DNA from: UBA6107 sp964459385
Lineage (GTDB): Bacteria > Chloroflexota > Anaerolineae > Anaerolineales > Anaerolineaceae
Direction of reading: 5' to 3'
Assembly (NCBI GenBank): GCA_964459385.1
Contig: CAYWLG010000003.1
Coordinates: 124,001-188,000, forward strand
Length of the DNA: 64,000 nt
Shown: piece after piece, positions 1-7,721 of the stretch
How the letters are laid out: every line of letters starts with the position of its first letter
How positions within the stretch are numbered: the first letter of the stretch is position 1
Program-made: the position numbers and the translations under genes
Notes under the pieces: generated by a model
The model's input: only the letters and a program-made list of their open reading frames with translations
Told to the model about the DNA's origin: nothing
Database searches by the model: none

Positions 1-671
1 AGCGTTTCATTCATCATGGCATTCATCTGGGCGTTGGCTTCCATCTGCCGGTGGGCGATATCGCGCAGCTTTACGCTCAATTTGCGGGTGGCCAGCAAAA
101 ACAGCGGCATAATGACCATCGCCACCAGAGTCAGGTGCCATTCCATCACCAGCATCACCACCAGAACAGCCACCGCCTGGATCACATTGGTCACGATGCC
201 CACAATGGTGCTGCTGATGGCGGTCTGCGCCCCCACCACATCGTTGTTCAGACGGCTCATCAGCTCGCCCACCCGGGTATTGGTGAAGAAGCGCAGCGAC
301 ATGCGCTGCAAACGGGTGTACAAAGCTACACGCAGGTCGTAGATCACGCCCTCACCCACGCTGGAACTGACGCGGCGCTGTAAAACGGTGAGACCGCCAT
401 TGGTGGCCGGTAAAGCCAGCATTCCCAGTGAGAGCCAGATCAACTGGTGGACATCTTTTTGTGGGATGGCCTGATCGATCAAGCGTCGAATGATCAACGG
501 GGTGAGCAGCCCCAAACCGGCTGAAAGCAAGATCAGGAACAATAAAAGAATCAGCGCTCCCCAGTAAGGCCGGGCATAAGCCAGCACACGCTTGAGCAAA
601 ACGCCGGTGATCTTGGGTTTTTCCTCAGCGGCATGGATAACGCTGTGTAACGGACCATGATGCATTCCCAT
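1..671 (-). CDS. ABC transporter, membrane domain (partial, 5' part of gene)
   Basis: The first 223 codons of an ABC exporter half-transporter are seen; the rest, including the ATPase, lies beyond the left edge. The translation begins MGMHHGPLHSV and has a hydrophobic segment near residues 32-54. It then carries the usual type-1 exporter motifs: a YDLRVALYTRLQRMSLRFF coupling segment, followed by TRVGELMSRLNNDV. The start at 671 is preceded by an AAAGGAAAG Shine-Dalgarno stretch. The family (MsbA/LmrA/BmrA type) exports lipids or drugs as homo- or heterodimers. The substrate cannot be told. A second exporter of the same class lies at 9668-11575, but the two are not adjacent. Confidence 0.9.
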   Translation of the reverse strand, partial: MGMHHGPLHSVIHAAEEKPKITGVLLKRVLAYARPYWGALILLLFLILLSAGLGLLTPLIIRRLIDQAIPQKDVHQLIWLSLGMLALPATNGGLTVLQRRVSSSVGEGVIYDLRVALYTRLQRMSLRFFTNTRVGELMSRLNNDVVGAQTAISSTIVGIVTNVIQAVAVLVVMLVMEWHLTLVAMVIMPLFLLATRKLSVKLRDIAHRQMEANAQMNAMMNET

Positions 672-759
672 AATTTCTTTCCTTTAAAAGGATATTAACC
701 TACGAAAAGAATACCACAGAACCATTTTTTTGTCGGGTTTGGGCAATTTCAATGAATTT

Positions 760-791
760 TTGACATTTTTAGTATGGTTTTTATGTATAAT
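760..791 (+). promoter_or_regulatory. possible promoter of the YegP-like gene
   Basis: A TTGACA (760-765) and a TATAAT (786-791) lie upstream of the gene at 839. Their spacing is 20 bp, longer than the usual 17. A weaker -10 (TATGTA, 782-787) at 16 bp is an alternative. Only the motifs are seen. Confidence 0.35.
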
Positions 792-838
792 GGTAGATAG
801 TTGCAATTAACGAAACAATTAATTTTTGGAGGAAAAAT

Positions 839-1177
839 ATGGCAGCAAAGTTTGAGATCAAAGAAGCAAAGAACGGACAGTTCGTTTTTGTCCTTAAGGC
901 AGCCAACGGTGAGCCCATCCTTTCGAGCGAAACCTACAAGGCCAAGGCCAGCGCTGAAAAAGGCATTGAATCGGTGCGCAAGAACTCCCAGCTCAATTCA
1001 GCTTATGATAAGAAAGTGGCCAAAAATGGCAAGTCTTTCTTCGTGCTGAAGGCCGGCAACAATGAACCCATCGGCACCAGCGAAGAATATTCTTCAGAAT
1101 CGGCCATGGAAAAAGGCATCGAAGCGGTCAAGAAAGCAGCCGCCGACGCCAAAGTGGAAGACCTGACCGTCAAATAA
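839..1177 (+). CDS. YegP-like protein, two DUF1508 repeats
   Basis: A 112-residue protein made of two tandem copies of the DUF1508/YegP fold. Each copy starts with a K-[NG]-G-x-[FS]-F-[VF]-V-LKA strand motif (about residues 10-22 and 60-72) and ends in a helix containing EKGIE (residues 41-45 and 91-95). The E. coli YegP family is a small cytoplasmic protein of unclear function, often abundant under stress. The start follows a GGAGGA ribosome site at 829-834. It stands alone between a putative promoter and a hairpin terminator. Confidence 0.88.
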   Translation: MAAKFEIKEAKNGQFVFVLKAANGEPILSSETYKAKASAEKGIESVRKNSQLNSAYDKKVAKNGKSFFVLKAGNNEPIGTSEEYSSESAMEKGIEAVKKAAADAKVEDLTVK

Positions 1178-1201
1178 TCCGCTGCAAAATCTGCAATTTA
1201 A

Positions 1202-1236
1202 CAACACCCTCGCCCTTATTTGCATCGGGGGTGTTG
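1202..1236 (+). terminator. hairpin after YegP-like gene
   Basis: An 8-bp stem (CAACACCC 1202-1209 with GGGTGTTG 1229-1236) follows the stop codon. The downstream T-rich run is poor, so it may be a weak terminator. Confidence 0.5.
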
Positions 1237-1298
1237 CTTATTCTTGAGTATTCATTGTGTTCCCCGTTCCCATTTTATTGGTAGCTCATGGAGGAGCA

Positions 1299-1796
1299 AT
1301 GTCTGAACCCAAAGTTTCACGCCCCAAATTCCCCGATGGTTATCTTGAAGCGCCCAAAAATCTTTTAGGCTGGGCCGATGTAGAAGAACACTTCGCTCAG
1401 GCTGTCAATTATTGGGTCTGTACCACGCAACCCAATGGTCATCCGCACGTGGTACCCAAATGGGGCGTGTGGCTGGGCCGGCAGTTCTACTTTGATGGCA
1501 GCCCCGAAACCAAACATGCGCGCAACCTGCAAAGCAACCCCAACGTTGCCGTACATCTTGAAAGTGGTGATAAGGTGGTCATTCTGTACGGCACTGGCCA
1601 GGCAATCACCAAACCAAGCTCGGAGGTTGCCCAAGCGGTTGCCGCCCTGTATGGCAAAAAGTATCGCAAATTAGGGTACGCACCCGAACCCACTCAATGG
1701 GATAACGGCGGTCTTTTTAGTGTGACGGCGCACAAAGTGCTCGCCTGGACCCAGTTCACCGAAGACCCCACCCGGTTCATTTTTGAAGAGGATTAA
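1299..1796 (+). CDS. pyridoxamine 5'-phosphate oxidase-like flavin/F420-binding protein
   Basis: A 165-residue split-barrel protein. The motifs NGHPHVVPKWGVW (residues 46-58) and the strand ending in YFDGSPETKHARNL (64-77), followed by NPNVAVHLESGDKVV (80-94), are typical of PNPOx-like or F420-dependent oxidoreductases. These bind FMN, F420 or heme as dimers. The start at 1299 is chosen because GGAGGA precedes it; an in-frame TTG 14 codons earlier has no ribosome site. The stop is followed one base later by the next ATG, so the two genes are probably co-transcribed. The substrate is unknown. Confidence 0.85.
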   Translation: MSEPKVSRPKFPDGYLEAPKNLLGWADVEEHFAQAVNYWVCTTQPNGHPHVVPKWGVWLGRQFYFDGSPETKHARNLQSNPNVAVHLESGDKVVILYGTGQAITKPSSEVAQAVAALYGKKYRKLGYAPEPTQWDNGGLFSVTAHKVLAWTQFTEDPTRFIFEED

Positions 1797-1797
1797 C

Positions 1798-2280
1798 ATG
1801 AGTGACGATTCGTTGAAAGAAACGCTGCGGTCTATGATCAACAGCTTGCTGGATGAAACATTCGAATCGGTGCAGGGCATCTATCTGGATAAGGGCACTT
1901 CGCTTTTTGAAACACTGGCGAATATCAGCGCTGCTCAAGCATCGCTGCCGGTGTCAGAAAAATGTGCCTCTCTGGCCGCCCAGGTGAAGCACGTAAATTT
2001 TTATCTGGAAGTGCTGGAGCGTTACATTTTTGACAACGACAACTCACAGGCTGATTGGGGTGAGATCTGGCGCAACACCCGCGAGGTGACCCCGGCCGAA
2101 TGGCAAAGCTCTATTGAAACATTGAAAACGACCTATCACCGCCTGCACCAGCGCTTCGATGCGCTTGAAGATTGGGCAACTGAACGCCCATTGGAAGGCA
2201 TGCTGGCGATCATTACCCATTCTGCCTACCATCTGGGAGAGATTCGTCAGGCCACCTGTGTGGTCGGTCGCGCAGACTGA
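1798..2280 (+). CDS. DinB-like four-helix-bundle protein
   Basis: A 160-residue helical protein resembling the DinB/YfiT superfamily. A conserved His occurs in HVNFYLE (near residue 63), and the C-terminal helix carries HSAYHLGEIRQ, the pair of His residues that completes the usual metal triad. Family members include metal-dependent thiol transferases and uncharacterised stress proteins. It starts one base after the PNPOx-like gene with a GAAGAGG ribosome site, so the two form an operon. The specific reaction is not known. Confidence 0.8.
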   Translation: MSDDSLKETLRSMINSLLDETFESVQGIYLDKGTSLFETLANISAAQASLPVSEKCASLAAQVKHVNFYLEVLERYIFDNDNSQADWGEIWRNTREVTPAEWQSSIETLKTTYHRLHQRFDALEDWATERPLEGMLAIITHSAYHLGEIRQATCVVGRAD

Positions 2281-2727
2281 TCACTTGTAAGCGCGCTTCT
2301 CGTACCAGCCGTGCTTTGTGCTCTCAAACACATCAAAGTCAGGAAAATAGGGCTTAATGTCCAGCAAAGGCGTGCCATCCAGCATATCCACCCCTTGAAC
2401 GGTGAGGCGGCGACCTTCGCGTTTTAACAATTTCACCACCGAAAAACCGAGTTTGTTAGGCCGCACCGGGTAGCGGGTGGCAAAGATGCCGTGTTCGTGG
2501 TCGTCTAGAAAAGGCTTGTTCTTGAGCGGAATTTCGTCGGGCGAGCGGTGAAAACGGTAGAGCAAATAGAGATGAGAAAAATCTTCAACGCCATCCAGGC
2601 CAGCCTCGTATTCGGCGAAAACCTCCACCTCGCCCAGCGCATCTGAGCGGGCAGACTGGATGGGCATGCCGGCTTTTTCGCTGAAAGGGGAATGAATTAC
2701 CCCAATTGCTTCGATCTGGTAGTTCAT
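2281..2727 (-). CDS. trmO: tRNA (N6-threonylcarbamoyladenosine37-N6)-methyltransferase TrmO
   Basis: A 148-residue TsaA/YaeB/TrmO-family protein, which methylates t6A37 of some tRNAs using S-adenosylmethionine. Recognised segments are IGVIHSPF near the N terminus, HLYLLYRFHR (about 53-62), FATRYPVRPNKLGFSVVKL (about 82-100) and LLDIKPYFPDFD towards the end. The start at 2727 (MNYQIE) is preferred over the ATG at 2739 because GGAG sits six bases before it. It follows the HTH-cupin-NifX gene by 14 bases and could be co-transcribed with it. Bacterial family members vary in length, and this is the short form without a C-terminal extension. Confidence 0.88.
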   Translation of the reverse strand: MNYQIEAIGVIHSPFSEKAGMPIQSARSDALGEVEVFAEYEAGLDGVEDFSHLYLLYRFHRSPDEIPLKNKPFLDDHEHGIFATRYPVRPNKLGFSVVKLLKREGRRLTVQGVDMLDGTPLLDIKPYFPDFDVFESTKHGWYEKRAYK

Positions 2728-2741
2728 TCCCCGCTCCATGC

Positions 2742-3749
2742 TCAGTGCAGCTTTTCGATGTGGTCTTGCAAGGTACCGGCCAGATATTGTTTGACGGCCT
2801 CTTCAGCGTCGGTCACCGTGGTCACCACCGGGGTGATGCCCAGCATGCGCATGCTTTCATAAGCGCCGCGCCCCATGCCGCCGCAAAGCAGCACTTCGCA
2901 ATCAGAGATGGCTTCGGCCATCATAGTGTGCTTGGCGTGACCTTCACCCGAAGAACCATGTTCGTGATGCTCATCGTGTTCATGTTCTTGCTCGTGCCCG
3001 CCCAACTGGGCGTGTCCGAGTTTATTGCGGGTTTCCTGACCCGTGATCTTGCCTTCTTCTGTTGTGAATACCAGATAATAAGGCGCGCGGCCAAAATGCT
3101 GGCAGACCGTTTTTTGGTCTTCGCTGATGACTGCAATTTTCATGCTTTTCTCCTTTAGGTAACAACCGGACATGATGTGTTTTTGGATCGTTTCCTGGTT
3201 GGGCAACTCGTCGGCCAGCACAAGCAAGAATTGCGCCGGGGAATGTTCGTCGCTGTTCTCCCAGCAGTGATCGATGCTGCTGTCAAAGATCAGGCTGTCG
3301 CCCGCTTCGAGGTTATAGGTTTCATCCTGGATATGGTAAATGAGCTTGCCCGACAAACAATAGACAAACTCGAAGCCCGAATGATCCACCGCGTGCGGGC
3401 TGGCCTCTTCCTGATTGGGAATGGTGATCACAAAAGCGCGCACCCCGTCTTTAACAAAGCCCGAGGTCAACGACTGCATGCGCGTTTGCCCCAACAGAGA
3501 AGAACTGCGCTGCTCGGCACGGGTGAGCACCACCTGATCTTTATCGTTGACCGGCATGAAGAAATCGACCACTTGAATTTCAAGCGCGCTGGCCAGTTTC
3601 TGCAGTGTCGCCACCGAGGGAGAAGTCTTATCGTTCTCGATCATGCTCAGGGTATTGATGTTCAAGCCGCTTAGTTCAGCCAGCCAGCGCAGTGAATACC
3701 CTTTTTGAATTCTCAGTTGTTTCAGCCGATTACCAATGCCTAATTCCAT
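2742..3749 (-). CDS. three-domain regulator: XRE-type HTH, cupin and NifX-like domain
   Basis: One 335-codon frame holds three domains. Residues 4-60 are an XRE helix-turn-helix (LRWLAELSGLNINTLSMIE). Residues about 105-185 are a cupin, as in HTH-cupin repressors. Residues 203-335 are a dinitrogenase-cofactor (NifX/NafY-like) domain starting MKIAVISED. The last domain contains a loop at residues 246-274 with nine histidines, likely to bind metal. Codon 203 is an ATG (3143) preceded by a perfect AAAGGAG, so the NifX-like part may also be made alone. The gene is divergent from a znuABC-type transporter and probably senses metal. Domain calls are firm; the role is inference. Confidence 0.85.
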   Translation of the reverse strand: MELGIGNRLKQLRIQKGYSLRWLAELSGLNINTLSMIENDKTSPSVATLQKLASALEIQVVDFFMPVNDKDQVVLTRAEQRSSSLLGQTRMQSLTSGFVKDGVRAFVITIPNQEEASPHAVDHSGFEFVYCLSGKLIYHIQDETYNLEAGDSLIFDSSIDHCWENSDEHSPAQFLLVLADELPNQETIQKHIMSGCYLKEKSMKIAVISEDQKTVCQHFGRAPYYLVFTTEEGKITGQETRNKLGHAQLGGHEQEHEHDEHHEHGSSGEGHAKHTMMAEAISDCEVLLCGGMGRGAYESMRMLGITPVVTTVTDAEEAVKQYLAGTLQDHIEKLH

Positions 3750-3793
3750 AACGATCCTCGTTTTTAATTATACCTTAAAATTTCCTATTTTTA

Positions 3794-3808
3794 TTGTAAT
3801 TATTACTG
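3794..3808. promoter_or_regulatory. Zur-like 7-1-7 palindrome
   Basis: The core GTAAT-T-ATTAC (3796-3806) is a perfect inverted repeat. With flanks, the 15-mer matches 12 of 14 informative positions of the Zur box of Gram-positive bacteria as I remember it (TCGTAATNATTACGA). It overlaps a possible -35 (TTGTAA 3794-3799) of the transporter operon, which has a -10-like TAAAAC at 3818-3823. The site suits zinc repression; binding is untested. Confidence 0.6.
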
Positions 3809-3846
3809 TTTTTATGGTAAAACCTATGCACAGAGGTACACACCAT

Positions 3847-3899
3847 TCAAAGGGATGTTAATTTTACCTCTACCACGTATAGATTCCGCACCCCTTTGA
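3847..3899 (+). repeat. inverted repeat in znuA leader
   Basis: TCAAAGGG (3847-3854) and CCCTTTGA (3892-3899) can pair across 37 bases, just ahead of the znuA ribosome site. It may fold in the 5' leader; no function is shown. Confidence 0.35.
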
Positions 3900-3918
3900 T
3901 TAAGAAACAGGAGAAATG

Positions 3919-4842
3919 ATGAAAAAAAGTTTACTTATTACGATCATCGCTTTGATGATCTCTGCGCTGGCCCTTGCTGCCTGTGGGAACGCACCGGCCA
4001 CATCTGAAAACGGCAAAAAGACCATTGTGGTCACCTACTCCATCCTTGGATCGGTGGTCAAAGAACTGGTCGGCGATCAGGCGAACGTGGTGGTTTCCAT
4101 GCCCAACGGCGCTGATCCCCATGAGTGGGAACCTTCTGCCAAAGACATCGAAGCTCTGACCCAAGCCGATTTGATCGTGCAAAATGGTCTGGGGCTTGAA
4201 GGTGGCATGGCCAAAGCTCTTGAAATTGCCCAAAGCGGTGGTGTTAAATTCTTTACCGCTTCAGATCACATCATCCTCCGCAAGGTCGGAGAGGGTGAAG
4301 GCATTCCCAGTGGTGACCCCGACCAGGCAGTGGGCGCCGAAGACCCGCACCTTTGGACGGACCCGCTGACCATGAAACTGGTCGTATCTGCCCTGGCTGA
4401 TCAGATCAAGAGCGATCTCGGCCTGGACGTATCCACGCAGGCGGCCGACCTCGAATCACGGCTGGATGCACTCAACGATGAACTGGTGGCTCAAGTAAAC
4501 AGCCTGCCCGCTGATCAGCGCAAGCTCGTCACCGGTCACGAATCAATGGGGTACTTTGCCCAGCGCTACGGGTTCAAGCTCATCGGCGCCATCATCCCCA
4601 GTCTCTCTACCGAATCAGAAGCCTCTGCCTCAGATATGGCCACGCTGGCACAGGTGATCAAAGAAAATCAGGTCAAAGCGGTATTCACCGAACTCGGTAC
4701 CCCGGCCAACGTGGCTGAGAGCATTGGCAAAGAAACCGGCGCAAAAGTGGTCGAGATCACCACCCACTCGCTGCCCGAAGATGGTTCTTACTTCACCTTC
4801 ATGCGCGATCTGATGAACACCATCGTCACCAATTTGCAATAA
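3919..4842 (+). CDS. znuA: zinc/manganese ABC transporter substrate-binding lipoprotein
   Basis: A 307-residue cluster A-I (ZnuA/TroA) binding protein. The signal peptide ends in a lipobox with Cys22 (ALAAC). The usual metal ligands are visible: His68 in DPHEW, His144 in EDPHLW, His207 in TGHES, and an acidic residue in FTELG (Glu258). It captures Zn2+ or Mn2+ outside the membrane and delivers it to the permease at 4916. The ATG at 3919 fits AGGAG at 3909-3913 better (5-base gap) than the ATG at 3916. It lacks the long His-rich loop typical of many zinc binders; here that loop sits in the divergent regulator. Zinc is favoured by the Zur-like box. Confidence 0.9.
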   Translation: MKKSLLITIIALMISALALAACGNAPATSENGKKTIVVTYSILGSVVKELVGDQANVVVSMPNGADPHEWEPSAKDIEALTQADLIVQNGLGLEGGMAKALEIAQSGGVKFFTASDHIILRKVGEGEGIPSGDPDQAVGAEDPHLWTDPLTMKLVVSALADQIKSDLGLDVSTQAADLESRLDALNDELVAQVNSLPADQRKLVTGHESMGYFAQRYGFKLIGAIIPSLSTESEASASDMATLAQVIKENQVKAVFTELGTPANVAESIGKETGAKVVEITTHSLPEDGSYFTFMRDLMNTIVTNLQ

Positions 4843-4870
4843 GCCGTCACCTGCGTTATTTGATATACTT

Positions 4871-4900
4871 CAACCAGAGGCTCAAGCCAGCCTCTGGTTG
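4871..4900 (+). terminator. 10-bp hairpin between znuA and znuB
   Basis: CAACCAGAGG (4871-4880) pairs perfectly with CCTCTGGTTG (4891-4900). There is no T-run, so it more likely stabilises the znuA mRNA 3' end or attenuates read-through than fully terminates. Confidence 0.55.
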
Positions 4901-4915
4901 GCTTTTCAGGAGTTT

Positions 4916-5770
4916 ATGAACGTTTTCATTGAACCATTTCTAACCAATACCTTTTTGCAGCGCGCCTTGCTGGCCGGCATTCTGGTCTCGATCTCGTGCG
5001 GGGTGGTTGGCACCTTCATCGTGCTGCGCGGGTTGGCCTTCATCGGCGATGCACTGGCGCATGGTGTTTTACCCGGCATCGCCATTGCCATTTTGCTGGG
5101 CGTGCCCGGTATCGTGGGGGCAGCCATCAGTGCGGCGGTGATGATCGGCGGCATCAGTTTGATCACCAACAAAACCTCATTGTCTTCAGATACAGCCATC
5201 GGACTGCTTTTTGTGAGCATGCTGGCGCTGGGCGTGGTCATCGTTTCGCGTTCCAGTTCTTTCAGCGGCGACCTGGTGCGCATCCTCTTTGGTGAGATTC
5301 TGGGCATCAGCACCACCTCGGTGATCTTGCAAGCCATCGCCACCGTGGTCATTCTGGCAGTTGCCATCCTTTTTGCACGTCCTTTTCTGCTGCTTTGTTT
5401 CAGTTCTGAGCAGGCTCAGGTGTCTGGTTTTTCTGCCCGCCTCTACCACAACATCATGCTGGCCCTGATCGCCCTGGCGGTGATCATCAGCTTTCAGACC
5501 GTGGGCACCATGCTCGTCTTCGGCATGCTGCTTGCCCCTGCCGGTGCGGCCGCATTGCTGGCACGACGCGTTAAATCCATGATGATCTATGCCTCACTGA
5601 TCGGCATGGTCTCAGTTTACAGCGGGCTGCTGGTGAGCTATCACTTCAATCTGGCAGCAGGTTCTTCCATCGTTTTGGTGGCCACCCTGATCTTTTTCGT
5701 TGTGCTGCTCATCAAAAACGCGCAGTTCAACCATGCCGCCCGCCTGGCCAGAGGGGAACAACATGACTGA
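4916..5770 (+). CDS. znuB: zinc/manganese ABC transporter permease
   Basis: A 284-residue ABC-3 family (ZnuB/TroC/MntB) permease with about eight hydrophobic segments. Family landmarks include GTFIVLRGLAFIGDALAHGV (residues about 30-49) and the SFQTVGTMLVFGMLLAPAGA segment (about 192-211). The start at 4916 has CAGGAG six bases upstream; an in-frame TTG at 4898 lies inside the intergenic hairpin and is rejected. Its end overlaps the ATPase gene start by eight bases, giving translational coupling. It forms the membrane channel of the ZnuABC-type importer. Confidence 0.92.
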   Translation: MNVFIEPFLTNTFLQRALLAGILVSISCGVVGTFIVLRGLAFIGDALAHGVLPGIAIAILLGVPGIVGAAISAAVMIGGISLITNKTSLSSDTAIGLLFVSMLALGVVIVSRSSSFSGDLVRILFGEILGISTTSVILQAIATVVILAVAILFARPFLLLCFSSEQAQVSGFSARLYHNIMLALIALAVIISFQTVGTMLVFGMLLAPAGAAALLARRVKSMMIYASLIGMVSVYSGLLVSYHFNLAAGSSIVLVATLIFFVVLLIKNAQFNHAARLARGEQHD

Positions 5771-6557
5771 CCTTACAAAGGAAGCACCCGTTATTCTGGC
5801 CAAAGGGTTGAAGATCGGTTACAAAGACGAGGTCATCGTTCCCGATGTCAACTTCGAGCTGCGGCCGCGTCAATCGCTGGCACTGGTCGGCACAAATGGC
5901 TCCGGCAAATCCACTCTGCTCAAAACACTGGTGGGGCTCCTGCCCAAGTTGAGCGGAGAACTGAACGTGATGGGGGTACCACCAGAACAAAGCGTCCGGC
6001 AGATCTCCTATCTGAGCCAGTTCCATGCCAACGGTTTTATTTTGCCGCTGCGCGCCGTGGATGTGGTGCGCATGGGGCGTTACGCCGAGCATGGGCTGAC
6101 CGGCAAGATCACCAGCGCAGATATGGACATCATTCACGATTCGATGAAGCGCATGGGCATCGAAGCCCTGTGCGAAAAACCACTGCGCAGCCTCTCGGGC
6201 GGGCAGCAGCAGCGCGTCTATATTGCGCAGGCCCTGGCCAGACGGGCCATGCTGCTCATTTTGGATGAGCCGACGGCTGGCCTGGATGCCGGCGCCCAGG
6301 AGATCTACCAGCAAGTCTTGCGCGATGAACTGTGCCGCGGTGCCAGTGTGGTAGTTGCCACCCATGATATTCAGGAGGCGATGGACTGCACCCTGGCAAT
6401 GCTGCTGGCCCATAAGGTGATCGCTTATGGCTGCGGCAAAGAAGTGATCACCCCGCAGGCCCTGCTCGAAACATTTGGCATTACCATCAATTTGGGCACA
6501 GCGCCGCTCGCCGTCACCGTGCTGGAACGCGAACACGGGCACGATCACCCCTGCTGA
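5763..6557 (+). CDS. znuC: zinc/manganese ABC transporter ATP-binding protein
   Basis: A 264-residue ABC ATPase that energises the metal importer. Seen are Walker A GTNGSGKST (about residues 40-48), the signature LSGGQQQR, Walker B LLILDEPTAGLD, and the switch His in VVATHDIQEA. The protein ends EREHGHDHPC, a short His/Cys tail that could touch metal. The start lies within the end of the permease gene. The family assignment is certain; the metal is inferred from neighbours. Confidence 0.92.
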   Translation: MTDLTKEAPVILAKGLKIGYKDEVIVPDVNFELRPRQSLALVGTNGSGKSTLLKTLVGLLPKLSGELNVMGVPPEQSVRQISYLSQFHANGFILPLRAVDVVRMGRYAEHGLTGKITSADMDIIHDSMKRMGIEALCEKPLRSLSGGQQQRVYIAQALARRAMLLILDEPTAGLDAGAQEIYQQVLRDELCRGASVVVATHDIQEAMDCTLAMLLAHKVIAYGCGKEVITPQALLETFGITINLGTAPLAVTVLEREHGHDHPC

Positions 6558-6585
6558 TTCTTGCAATCTTTTCGTGGAGGAAAAT

Positions 6586-7575
6586 ATGACCTATTCTGCC
6601 AATGTCGATCGGTATCAGACCATGCAATACAACCGCTGCGGCAACAGCGGCGTGAAACTGCCGGCCATTTCGTTGGGGCTGTGGCACAACTTCGGCAGCG
6701 TAGACATGTTTGAGAACAGCCGCGCCATGCTGCTGCACGCTTTCGATGCCGGTATCACCCATTTTGATCTGGCCAATAATTACGGTCCCGAGCCCGGCTC
6801 GGCCGAAGAGACCTTCGGGCAGGTGATGCAGAAAGACCTGCGCCCTTACCGTGATGAGATGATCATTTCCTCCAAAGCCGGTTACACCATGTGGGAAGGC
6901 CCTTACGGCGATTGGGGATCACGCAAATATCTGGTAGCCAGCCTCGACCAAAGCCTCAAACGCATGGGACTGGACTATATGGATATTTTCTACCACCACC
7001 GGCCCGACCCTGAAACTCCGCTCGAAGAGACCATGCAGGCGCTCGATTACATCGTGCGCAGTGGGCGGGCCCTCTACGTGGGCATCTCCAATTACAAGCC
7101 GGATGAAGCCAACCGTGCCATCCGCCTGCTGCGAGAACTGGGTACCCCCTGCCTCATCCACCAGCCTTCCTATTCCATGTTCAACCGCTGGATCGAAGAT
7201 GGCCTGACCGACCTGCTGGAAAAAGAAAAAGTGGGTACCATTGTGTTCTCTCCGCTGGCGCAGGGCCTGCTGACCGATAAATACCTGCATGGCATCCCGG
7301 CGGGTTCACGCGCTGCCAAACCCAGCGGCTTTTTGCGGCCGGAGCAGATCACCCCCGAAAAGGTGGCAAAAGTGGCTAAATTGAACGATCTGGCTCAAGC
7401 ACGCGGGCAAAGCCTGGCCCAGATGGCCCTCGCCTGGGTGCTGCGCAAGCCTGTGATCACCTCGGCGCTGATCGGCGCCAGCCGCGTTGCGCAGATCGAT
7501 GATGCCATTGGTACTCTAGAACACCTTGAATTCAGCAGCGAGGAACTCGAAAAGATCGAAACGATCCTCAAATAG
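6586..7575 (+). CDS. aldo/keto reductase, L-glyceraldehyde-3-phosphate reductase type
   Basis: A 329-residue NADPH-dependent aldo/keto reductase closest in my judgement to E. coli YghZ/Gpr (AKR14). The catalytic Asp and Tyr are in FDLANNYGPEPGSAEE, the Lys in SSKAGY and the His in YHHRPDP. The coenzyme loop SPLAQGLLTDKYL and the C-terminal GASR are also present. The start at 6586 has GGAGG upstream and lies 28 bases after znuC. It may be read through from that operon, but the function, detoxifying or reducing short aldehydes, is unrelated. A strong terminator follows. Confidence 0.9.
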   Translation: MTYSANVDRYQTMQYNRCGNSGVKLPAISLGLWHNFGSVDMFENSRAMLLHAFDAGITHFDLANNYGPEPGSAEETFGQVMQKDLRPYRDEMIISSKAGYTMWEGPYGDWGSRKYLVASLDQSLKRMGLDYMDIFYHHRPDPETPLEETMQALDYIVRSGRALYVGISNYKPDEANRAIRLLRELGTPCLIHQPSYSMFNRWIEDGLTDLLEKEKVGTIVFSPLAQGLLTDKYLHGIPAGSRAAKPSGFLRPEQITPEKVAKVAKLNDLAQARGQSLAQMALAWVLRKPVITSALIGASRVAQIDDAIGTLEHLEFSSEELEKIETILK

Positions 7576-7599
7576 AATTTCCTCTATTGTCCCCGTTCA

Positions 7600-7628
7600 G
7601 CCCCGCCTTTTCACGGCGGGGCTTTTTT
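7600..7628 (+). terminator. intrinsic terminator after aldo/keto reductase
   Basis: GCCCCGCC (7600-7607) pairs with GGCGGGGC (7615-7622), followed by six T. A canonical Rho-independent terminator. Confidence 0.92.
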
Positions 7629-7721
7629 CGTACAGCAAGGCCTTGTTTTTCATTTATACTCAGTTTACATTGGTGGTTTATTCTGTTATGTGCCGGGGCT
7701 TCCGGCAGAAAAGCAGAGAGT

